Shown one piece after another: positions 5,973-11,520 of a stretch of DNA of 11,520 nt. Under the pieces are notes generated by a model. It did no database searches. It saw only the letters and a list, made by a program, of their open reading frames with translations, and was not told where the DNA came from. The DNA comes from an uncultured Muribaculaceae bacterium (GTDB lineage Bacteria > Bacteroidota > Bacteroidia > Bacteroidales > Muribaculaceae). A program made the position numbers and the translations under genes. The DNA lies in NCBI GenBank assembly GCA_934555895.1, contig CAKTFH010000042.1, positions 1 to 11,520 on the forward strand, given 5' to 3'. Every line of letters starts with the position of its first letter. Positions within the stretch are counted from its first letter, which is position 1.

Positions 5973-7025
5973 ATGAACACCCGCGACGCAGGCGAGAGGC
6001 CTCGCATACTGATAATCTACACCGGAGGCACCATAGGCATGATTGAAGATCCTGCCACTCACACTTTGCGGCCGTTCGATTTCGACCATCTCATCGACAA
6101 TGTGCCGAAGATACGCATGCTCGACTACGACATCGAGCATCTGCAATTCAATCCGCCCATCGACTCGAGCAACATCGAGCCGACCCATTGGCGGGAGATA
6201 GCGTCGGCTATAGGCAAGCATTACAACCGTTTCGACGGATTTGTGGTGCTCCACGGCACCGATACCATGGCCTACACCGCATCAGCCCTGTCGTTCATGC
6301 TCGAGCATCTGCATAAGCCGGTGATAATCACCGGTTCGCAGCTCCCGATCGGCGAGGTGCGCACCGATGGAGAGGAAAATCTAATCACAGCCCTGCAGAT
6401 AGCTGCCGCCGTGGACCCCGTCAACGGCGAACCGATGGTGCAGGAGGTGGCCATATTGTTTGAGAACTATCTGTGGCGAGGCAACCGCTCCACAAAGATG
6501 AGCGCCGACAATTTCAACGCCTTCAAGAGCAACAACTATCCGTCGCTCGCCAAGATCGGCCTCTCGATACAGTTCAATGCCGACGCACTGTGGCGCGTGC
6601 GCGAACGGTTGCCGCTGAAGGTGCACACCGGCATGGACACCGGCGTGATTATAGTCTACATCCACCCCGGCCTCACCGAAGAAGCCCTGATGCGTCAGCT
6701 CGACGCACCGGGAGTGAAAGGCGTGGTGCTGAAGACCTACGGCGCCGGCAACTCCAACGACTATCCGTGGTTTATCAACGCAATACGCCGCACTGTAGAA
6801 CGCGGAGTGGTGGTGCTTAATGTCACCCAATGTGTCAACGGCGGAATACAGCAGAAACGCTATGCCACCGGCCGACATCTCGACGAGGCGGGAGTGATAT
6901 CCGGCCACGACATCACCACCGAGGCTGCGCTCACAAAGCTAATGTTCCTCTTCGGTATGGGACTTTCATCTGCACAAGTGACCCGCTGCCTGCATCATGC
7001 CATATGCGGCGAGATGACAGTGTGA
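5973..7025 (+). CDS. ansA: Type I (cytosolic) L-asparaginase
   Basis: The enzyme hydrolyses L-asparagine to aspartate and ammonia. At 350 residues it has the length of E. coli AnsA-type enzymes. The nucleophile region is YTGGTIG (16-22, nucleophile T20). The second conserved block is HGTDTMAYTASALSF (94-108, with the T97-D98 pair). These are followed by the family stretch TGSQLPIGEVRTDGEENL (120-137). The C-terminal domain holds HPGL (231-234) and KTYGAGN (254-260), which in type I enzymes belong to the part that binds allosteric asparagine. There is no signal peptide, so it is cytoplasmic rather than the periplasmic type II form. The gene lies 77 bases after metG on the same strand with no visible promoter, so it is probably read from the metG promoter. 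The gap is C-rich and might attenuate this. The exact start is fairly secure, since only about ten residues precede the first strand. Confidence 0.95.
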   Translation: MNTRDAGERPRILIIYTGGTIGMIEDPATHTLRPFDFDHLIDNVPKIRMLDYDIEHLQFNPPIDSSNIEPTHWREIASAIGKHYNRFDGFVVLHGTDTMAYTASALSFMLEHLHKPVIITGSQLPIGEVRTDGEENLITALQIAAAVDPVNGEPMVQEVAILFENYLWRGNRSTKMSADNFNAFKSNNYPSLAKIGLSIQFNADALWRVRERLPLKVHTGMDTGVIIVYIHPGLTEEALMRQLDAPGVKGVVLKTYGAGNSNDYPWFINAIRRTVERGVVVLNVTQCVNGGIQQKRYATGRHLDEAGVISGHDITTEAALTKLMFLFGMGLSSAQVTRCLHHAICGEMTV

Positions 7026-7058
7026 AACAGAGCACAATCAATTAATTCCACGCAATTG

Positions 7059-7071
7059 CAAGTGACACTTG
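7059..7071. promoter_or_regulatory. Palindrome CAAGTG-A-CACTTG at the tRNA-Leu promoter
   Basis: This perfect 6+1+6 palindrome lies 33 bases after the ansA stop and overlaps the TTG that would serve as the -33 element of the tRNA promoter. It may be an operator, part of a weak end-of-transcript hairpin for ansA (flanking CCAC/GTGG can extend it), or chance. No U tract follows. Confidence 0.3.
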
Positions 7072-7099
7072 TGGGAATGAAAAAAAACTCATACCTTTG
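7069..7099 (+). promoter_or_regulatory. Promoter of tRNA-Leu
   Basis: TTG at 7069-7071, 20 bases, then TACCTTTG at 7092-7099 match the Bacteroidota promoter consensus. The predicted start near 7105 leaves about 70 bases of 5' leader to be removed by RNase P before the tRNA at 7178. Confidence 0.7.
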
Positions 7100-7177
7100 C
7101 ATACGGATATGCGGGAGGGCACAAATATCATTCTACGCTAGGCTGATTTCATAATCCTCTCCATACATAAAGCCATC

Positions 7178-7259
7178 GCCCGGATGGCGGAATCGGTAGA
7201 CGCGACGGTCTCAAACACCGTTGGGGCAACCCATCCCGGTTCGAGCCCGGGTCCGGGTA
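7178..7259 (+). tRNA. tRNA-Leu, anticodon CAA
   Basis: A full class II cloverleaf can be drawn. The acceptor stem is 7178-7184 with 7252-7258, including one G-U pair at its end. The D stem is GCG/CGC at 7187-7189 and 7201-7203. The anticodon stem is ACGGT/ACCGT at 7205-7209 and 7217-7221, with loop CTCAAAC giving anticodon CAA (7212-7214), which reads UUG. The long variable arm TGGG-GCAA-CCCA (7222-7233) is typical of Leu. The T stem is CCCGG/CCGGG with loop TTCGAGC. The discriminator base is A7259. CCA is not encoded (the following bases are CAT), so it must be added enzymatically. Confidence 0.97.
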
Positions 7260-7263
7260 CATC

Positions 7264-7306
7264 AAATCCTCTTTAACTCATTGAGTTTTAGAGGGTTTGT
7301 TGTTTT
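7264..7306 (+). terminator. Intrinsic terminator after tRNA-Leu
   Basis: AAATCCTCT (7264-7272) pairs with AGAGGGTTT (7290-7298) through one U-G pair. The inner AACTCA/TGAGTT (7275-7280, 7282-7287) extends the stem. A T-rich tail GTTGTTTT follows to 7306. It begins five bases after the tRNA. Confidence 0.85.
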
Positions 7307-7394
7307 AGTAGGCTAAAAAGCACTTTAAAAAAGATCTGAGAATTGGTTAGATTTTTTCTCAGTCAAACTCGAGCTTTTCGTCATTTTAATTGCT
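7307..7394 (+). other. A/T-rich spacer before the GH127-type gene
   Basis: No gene is seen. A bulged hairpin can form between 7328-7337 (AAAAA, G, ATCT) and 7349-7357 (AGATTTTTT). A competing pair CTGAG/CTCAG lies at 7336-7340 and 7358-7362. It could be a backup terminator for the tRNA transcript or a regulatory fold. The evidence is weak. Confidence 0.3.
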
Positions 7395-7402
7395 TATCTT
7401 TG
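7395..7402 (+). promoter_or_regulatory. -7 element of the GH127-type gene
   Basis: TATCTTTG matches TAnnTTTG. No good TTTG stands 19-21 bases upstream; only a T-rich stretch at 7375-7378 is nearby. Transcription would start near 7408. Translation therefore cannot begin at the in-frame TTG at 7390, which supports the ATG at 7453. Confidence 0.6.
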
Positions 7403-7452
7403 CACATCTTAAAGTACAAGATACCATTATAGAAAAACTTACAAACGCATTC

Positions 7453-9303
7453 ATGAAACGACTTTCTTTAATCATAGCCGCAGTAGCATTATATGCCGCT
7501 GCTTCAGCAGAGATTTCGAGTAAACTCAACGGATATATCGGCTCGCGCATCGACTCATGTATAGAAAACATGGTCAAGGCACGTGATACGGAGCCGCTTG
7601 TGGAGCCGTTCCGTCATCTTGGCGAAAAAGGCGGATGGCAGACCGAATTTGTGGGGAAATGGATGTTAGGTGCTATGGCTTCATACAGATACAATCATGA
7701 CCCGGAGCTTCTCGAGAAAATAAACAATACTGTGACTGCACTAATCGCAACCCAGCATTCTGACGGATATATAGGCAATTACGAATTGGATGACCGACTA
7801 AATGCCGGATGGGACATATGGGGCCGGAAATACACATCGCTCGCGCTGCTTGACCATTATGCACTTACCGGAGAAAAATCGTCGCTGGAAGCAGCCAGAC
7901 GGCTTATCGACGGTCTAATGAACGAACTGAAATCACAAAACAAGGATATCGCATCGACGGGCAACTACCGCGGCATGCCAAGCTCATCGATACTTGAGCC
8001 TGTGATGTATCTCTATAGGGCATCCGGCGACAACCGCTACCTCGATTTCGCATGTTACATAGGCGAGTCGCTCGATTCTCCCGATGGTCCCGGGCTTGTG
8101 ACAAAAGCCCTTAAAGGCGTTCCGGTGGCCCATCGTTTTGATTTCCCAAAAAACTGGTGGACATATGAAAACGGCCAGAAAGCTTATGAGATGATGTCGT
8201 GCTACGTAGGGTTGATTGAACTCGGCAAAGCCATCGGGCGAAGCGACTACATTCAGGCGGCATGCGCAGTTGCCGACAATATACTCGCCACTGAAATAAA
8301 CATAGCGGGGTCGGGAGCCGCTTTCGAGTGCTGGTACAACGGCAAAGACCGGCAGACCACTCCGGCATATCATACAATGGAGACATGCGTGACATTCACC
8401 TGGATGCAGTTTCTTAACAAACTGTGGCAACAAACACACCAATCGCGCTATGTCGACGAGTTCGAGCGAACAATGTATAATGCTCTTATGGCTGCTCTGA
8501 AAGACGACGCACACCAGATATCGAAATACAGCCCGCTGGAAGGGAGGCGTCAGGCAGGTGAAGAACAATGTGGACTCCCCATCAACTGCTGCAGTGCCAA
8601 CGGACCGCGTGCATTTGCCATGATACCCGACTTTGCCGTGGAACAGAGCGCCGACACAATATGGGTAAACCTATATCTGCCCGGAACTTATCAACTGGAG
8701 TCAGGCAGGAATAAAATAAGCCTTGACATCAAACCAGGCTTTCCCGTAAGTGGCAATGCTTCGATAAGCATGACAATGACTAAACAGCAGAAGATGGTGA
8801 TGGCTCTCAGGGTGCCCGGCTGGAGTCACGGACATTATTCTGTGACAGTTGACGGCACACAGACCGCCGCTTCCGACAGCACTGGATACATCTATGTCTC
8901 CCGCAAGTTCGGCAGAAACACCGAGATGGCACTTGATTTCGCCCTTGACACACGCCTTGTGGAGCTCAACGGCATGCAGGCTGTGGTGCGCGGACCGCTT
9001 CTGTTCGCCCGTGATAGCCGTTTCGGCGACGGATATGTCGACGAATGCTGCGTGATACAGGCCGACGGCAACGGCATCGTCGAGACCCGCTTTGCCGAGA
9101 ATCCGGTGCCTTGGGCATGGGTAACCCTTGAAGTGCCCGCAGTGCTTGGAACCGACCTCGAGGACCCTGCCAACAGCACCGTCAAATATATGCGCATGTG
9201 TGACTTTAGCTCAGCCGGCTCCGACTGGTGCCGAACAGGGCGATACCGTGTATGGCTGACTAAAACTCTCAACGCCATGGCTCAGCCATATCAAAAATAT
9301 TAA
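7453..9303 (+). CDS. Secreted DUF1680 / GH127-type beta-L-arabinofuranosidase-like glycosidase
   Basis: From the ATG at 7453 the product has 616 residues. It opens with a Sec signal peptide (MKRLSLIIAAVALYAAASAE) that has no lipobox Cys at the cleavage site, so it is likely periplasmic. The frame stays open upstream to a TTG at 7390, but that codon overlaps the promoter. Residues from about 25 to 400 form the expected (alpha/alpha)6 barrel, with GWDIWGRKY at 119-127. The rest is a beta-rich region. The zinc/thiolate centre of the GH127 enzyme HypBA1 (Glu-x-Cys plus adjacent Cys-Cys, one Cys being the nucleophile) is matched by METC (E310, C312) and NCCSANGP (C379, C380). E292 is a possible acid/base. 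The family acts on beta-L-arabinofuranosides of plant cell-wall glycoproteins and pectin; the true substrate here is unknown. GH146 shares this architecture and is the main alternative. No transporter or regulator of a full polysaccharide locus is nearby. Confidence 0.88.
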   Translation: MKRLSLIIAAVALYAAASAEISSKLNGYIGSRIDSCIENMVKARDTEPLVEPFRHLGEKGGWQTEFVGKWMLGAMASYRYNHDPELLEKINNTVTALIATQHSDGYIGNYELDDRLNAGWDIWGRKYTSLALLDHYALTGEKSSLEAARRLIDGLMNELKSQNKDIASTGNYRGMPSSSILEPVMYLYRASGDNRYLDFACYIGESLDSPDGPGLVTKALKGVPVAHRFDFPKNWWTYENGQKAYEMMSCYVGLIELGKAIGRSDYIQAACAVADNILATEINIAGSGAAFECWYNGKDRQTTPAYHTMETCVTFTWMQFLNKLWQQTHQSRYVDEFERTMYNALMAALKDDAHQISKYSPLEGRRQAGEEQCGLPINCCSANGPRAFAMIPDFAVEQSADTIWVNLYLPGTYQLESGRNKISLDIKPGFPVSGNASISMTMTKQQKMVMALRVPGWSHGHYSVTVDGTQTAASDSTGYIYVSRKFGRNTEMALDFALDTRLVELNGMQAVVRGPLLFARDSRFGDGYVDECCVIQADGNGIVETRFAENPVPWAWVTLEVPAVLGTDLEDPANSTVKYMRMCDFSSAGSDWCRTGRYRVWLTKTLNAMAQPYQKY

Positions 9304-9314
9304 GAAATATTAAG
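9295..9314 (+). repeat. Tandem 10-base duplication across the stop codon
   Basis: AAATATTAAG is present twice in a row, at 9295-9304 and 9305-9314. The first copy encodes the last Lys-Tyr and the TAA stop of the glycosidase. The second copy carries a second in-register TAAG that is not in frame. It is probably a replication-slippage product. Confidence 0.7.
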
Positions 9315-9365
9315 TTTAATCATACAATTGATATTACGCAGACGCGATATAAGCGGCTCAGGGCG

Positions 9366-9397
9366 TTTGCTGATATAGTCGATAATGGTTAATTTTG
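9366..9397 (+). promoter_or_regulatory. Promoter of the TonB-dependent receptor gene
   Basis: TTTG at 9366-9369, 20 bases, then TAATTTTG at 9390-9397 match the Bacteroidota consensus. The receptor can therefore be transcribed independently of the upstream glycosidase. The predicted start is near 9403, within the palindrome that follows. Confidence 0.85.
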
Positions 9398-9399
9398 TG

Positions 9400-9414
9400 G
9401 TGAATCATATTCAC
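9400..9414. promoter_or_regulatory. Palindrome GTGAAT-CAT-ATTCAC, candidate operator
   Basis: This perfect 6+3+6 inverted repeat begins two bases after the -7 element and ends 16 bases before the receptor ATG, so it spans the expected transcription start. A dimeric repressor bound here would block transcription. The regulator and signal are unknown. A small RNA hairpin at the 5' end of the message is the alternative. Confidence 0.5.
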
Positions 9415-9430
9415 AACCAAAACCAAGACA

Positions 9431-11317
9431 ATGAAAACGACATTATCACTTACCGTGGCGCTTCTCGCTTCGTTGGCGGCAAGCGCTACTTCATATGTCC
9501 CGGCCGATACTACGCATCTCCTCGGTGAGGTGGAAGTGGTAGAGAGCGCCACAAAAGCTCCCATATCGCTGCTACCGCTCGATGTGAAGACTGTGAACGA
9601 CGCCACAATACAGAAAAGCGCCGAGAGCAACGTGCTGCCGGTGCTCCGCAACCGCATCCCGGGAATGTTTGTCACCGAACGAGGCATGGCCGGCTACGGC
9701 GTGAGCGGGGGAGCTGCCGGAGGCGTGAGCATCCGCGGAGTGGGCGGAGTTGGAAAAGTGCTGTTCCTCATCGACGGGCAACCTCAGTGGGCCGGAATTT
9801 TCGGGCATTCGCTGCCCGACACTTATTCAGCCAACGATGTGGAGCGAGTGGATGTAGTGAGCGGCCCGGCATCGCTGCTCTATGGCTCCGGAGCCATGGG
9901 TGGAGCCGTGAACCTTATCACACGCCGTGCCTCAGAAGAGGGCTTTTCAGGCGCCATACGCGCCATGGGCGGCAGTTTCGGTACCTTCAAAGCCAACGGA
10001 CGCATAGCATACCGCCATCAGGGGCTACGTACTCTCGCGGCTGCAAGCTACGAGCGCTCCGACGGGAACCGTCGCGGCATGAGCTATTGGCTCACCAACA
10101 GATACGGCAATGTAAGCTACTCCTTCTCTCCGCACTGGGAGGCCGGAGCGGACGCTATGGTCACCGAAACCAAGGCCGACAACCCCGGTTCATCGTACCG
10201 TGAAGTGCCGTTAGGCATGTGGGCCAAACAGTTGCGCACCACCACTTCCGTGTTTGTAAAAAATCATTACGGCATCTCGTCGGGCGGTTTTCAGGCATAC
10301 TACAACTGGGGCAAGCACGAAATTGAGGACGGTCTGCGCACCAACAACGAGCCACGCGCCGAACTTTTCCACTCGCGCGACTACAACATGGGCTTCACGC
10401 TATATCAGGTAATCCGCCCATTCACAGGCAACAACATCAGCGCCGGCATCGATTTCAAGCATTGGGGCGGATATGCCTACAACGCCGCCAAACTCGACGG
10501 TACGAAATCAAACGAGTATCGCGCACATGTAAACGAAATAGCAGGTTATGCTATGATGCAACAGGCGCTGTTTCACGACATTCTCAGCCTCAACGCCGGA
10601 GTGCGCCTCGAGCACTCGTCACAGTTCGGCAACCAATGGGTACCTCAGGCCGGATTCATTCTGCATCCGCTCACAGCCTCTACCATGAAATTCAGCTACA
10701 GCAAAGGCTTCCGCTCGCCCAACATGAGGGAGCTTTACATGTATCCACCCCGGAATCCTGACCTCAACCCCGAGCGTATGGACAATTTTGAAGTGGAATT
10801 GAGGCAGCGCCTTCTCGACAACCATCTGGAAATAGGCCTCGCACTCTACTATATCAATGGCGACAACATGATACAGACCATCAACCGCCGCAATCAAAAT
10901 ATCGGTCAATTCATTAATAAAGGCTTTGAAATTGATGCCGCATATTCAATCACACCTGAATGGAGCGTCACAGCCAACTATGCTTATCTTCATACCGACA
11001 CACGCATCACGGCCGCTCCGCGTCACAAACTATTCGCAGATGTGAGCTATAGTGCAGGCCGATGGGAGGCATCGCTTGAACTGCTCGGCATCTGGCACCT
11101 GCTTACAGCCCCCACCGACGACATGGCAGTAAACCGTGCCAGTACCACTGAGAATTATGGATTGCTCAATGCCCGAGTGGCATACACCTTCCCGTTCCGT
11201 ACACCTCTCACCCTTTTTGCAAAAGGTGAAAACCTCACTGCAACCGAATATCAGATAGTCAATGGCTTTCCCATGCCACATGCCACCGTGCTTGCCGGTT
11301 TCGACCTGAAATTCTGA
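9431..11317 (+). CDS. TonB-dependent outer-membrane receptor
   Basis: The 628-residue product is an outer-membrane gated channel for high-affinity uptake powered by TonB. A signal peptide covers about 1-20 (MKTTLSLTVALLASLAASA). A TonB-box-like stretch follows (LLGEVEVVES, 30-39), then the plug domain at about 44-168 with SIRGVGGVGKVLFLIDGQP (100-118) and ERVDVVSGPASLLYGSGAMG (138-157). The 22-strand-type barrel fills the rest. It contains the family motif FRSPNMRELY followed by NPDLNPE, and ends in Phe (FDLKF), the usual insertion signal. It has no N-terminal carboxypeptidase-like extension and no SusD partner, so it is a classic siderophore, cobalamin, haem or metal-type receptor rather than SusC. 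The ligand cannot be read from the sequence. The gene has its own promoter and terminator and lies 127 bases after the glycosidase. Confidence 0.93.
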   Translation: MKTTLSLTVALLASLAASATSYVPADTTHLLGEVEVVESATKAPISLLPLDVKTVNDATIQKSAESNVLPVLRNRIPGMFVTERGMAGYGVSGGAAGGVSIRGVGGVGKVLFLIDGQPQWAGIFGHSLPDTYSANDVERVDVVSGPASLLYGSGAMGGAVNLITRRASEEGFSGAIRAMGGSFGTFKANGRIAYRHQGLRTLAAASYERSDGNRRGMSYWLTNRYGNVSYSFSPHWEAGADAMVTETKADNPGSSYREVPLGMWAKQLRTTTSVFVKNHYGISSGGFQAYYNWGKHEIEDGLRTNNEPRAELFHSRDYNMGFTLYQVIRPFTGNNISAGIDFKHWGGYAYNAAKLDGTKSNEYRAHVNEIAGYAMMQQALFHDILSLNAGVRLEHSSQFGNQWVPQAGFILHPLTASTMKFSYSKGFRSPNMRELYMYPPRNPDLNPERMDNFEVELRQRLLDNHLEIGLALYYINGDNMIQTINRRNQNIGQFINKGFEIDAAYSITPEWSVTANYAYLHTDTRITAAPRHKLFADVSYSAGRWEASLELLGIWHLLTAPTDDMAVNRASTTENYGLLNARVAYTFPFRTPLTLFAKGENLTATEYQIVNGFPMPHATVLAGFDLKF

Positions 11318-11326
11318 AATAATCTT

Positions 11327-11380
11327 CTATCCCGTCCCCGCTATAACAGACTAAATCATGCGAGGACGGGATAGCTCTCT
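11327..11380 (+). terminator. Terminator of the TonB-dependent receptor gene
   Basis: CTATCCCGTCC (11327-11337) pairs perfectly with GGACGGGATAG (11364-11374). An inner CGC/GCG pair (11339-11341, 11360-11362) shortens the loop. A CT/T-rich tail CTCTCTTT follows. The hairpin starts ten bases after the receptor stop codon. The loop is longer than usual and the U tract is interrupted, so efficiency may be moderate. Confidence 0.7.
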
Positions 11381-11479
11381 TTAACGAGACTTCTTATTAG
11401 TTTCTCCTTCGTCGCATACTATATAATATAATCAGCTCAGGTTTTAATCTATAAAATCCCATAAAACGACGTAATATCT
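11381..11479. other. A/T-rich spacer with no supported gene
   Basis: About 100 bases between the two terminal hairpins. No promoter of the TAnnTTTG type was seen on the plus strand. The only ORF is a 21-codon minus-strand frame that was rejected. Confidence 0.5.
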
Positions 11480-11513
11480 AAGCACCGAGGCGATTTGTTT
11501 CGTCTCGGTGCTT
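11480..11513 (+). terminator. Strong hairpin at the window end, terminator-like
   Basis: Arms 11480-11493 and 11500-11513 pair over 14 positions around a 6-base loop (TTTGTT). The single non-Watson-Crick position is a G-U in plus-strand RNA but a C/A mismatch in minus-strand RNA, which favours rightward transcription. It starts with A's and ends with GCTT followed by GATTATT at the window edge, so a complete U tract cannot be confirmed. It may back up the receptor terminator or end an unseen short transcript. Confidence 0.55.
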
Positions 11514-11520
11514 GATTATT

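Noticed and set aside
7178..7310. An attachment site or integrated element at tRNA-Leu
   Set aside because: No second copy of the tRNA 3' end and no integrase gene was seen. The downstream sequence is an ordinary terminator.
11397..11462. 21-residue minus-strand ORF between the terminal hairpins
   Set aside because: It is very short and basic, with no hydrophobic or domain character, and its length is expected by chance.
1..11520. CRISPR array, phage or transposase genes
   Set aside because: No regularly spaced repeats and no integrase, transposase, capsid or Cas-like product were found in the window.

Overview
The window looks like chromosomal DNA from a gut Bacteroidales bacterium, most likely Muribaculaceae or a close relative. 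Three observations support this. Several genes have Bacteroidota-type promoters (TTTG, 19-20 bases, TAnnTTTG). Start codons are preceded by A/T-rich sequence and no clear Shine-Dalgarno. The gene content is typical of gut Bacteroidales: a MetG with a C-terminal tRNA-binding domain, a type I asparaginase, a secreted DUF1680/GH127-type glycosidase and a TonB-dependent receptor. The family-level assignment is inference.

Left part, minus strand (positions 1-3750): an oxalate-catabolism module reads right to left as frc (formyl-CoA:oxalate CoA-transferase), oxc (oxalyl-CoA decarboxylase), a 30-codon ORF for a one-helix membrane peptide, and a strong intrinsic terminator. Frc moves CoA from formyl-CoA to oxalate. 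Oxc decarboxylates oxalyl-CoA and regenerates formyl-CoA, so the net result is oxalate to formate plus CO2 with proton consumption. No full oxalate/formate transporter is visible. The tiny ORF sits where E. coli carries the AEC-family permease gene yfdV (frc-oxc-yfdV) and resembles the first helix of that permease, so it is either a decayed remnant or a microprotein. The module also carries a large palindrome between frc and oxc, five copies of a 14-base motif in its non-coding parts, and a hairpin-rich upstream region.

Middle, plus strand (3752-7306): a textbook promoter drives metG. The ansA gene follows after a C-rich, almost G-free spacer that could be a Rho-loading site. A tRNA-Leu(CAA) gene follows with its own promoter and terminator.

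Right part, plus strand (7395-11520): a secreted DUF1680/GH127-like beta-L-arabinofuranosidase-type enzyme and a TonB-dependent outer-membrane receptor, each with its own promoter. The receptor promoter is followed immediately by a palindrome that could be an operator. No SusD is present and the receptor lacks the SusC-type N-terminal extension, so this is not a canonical polysaccharide-utilization locus. Two hairpins close the window.
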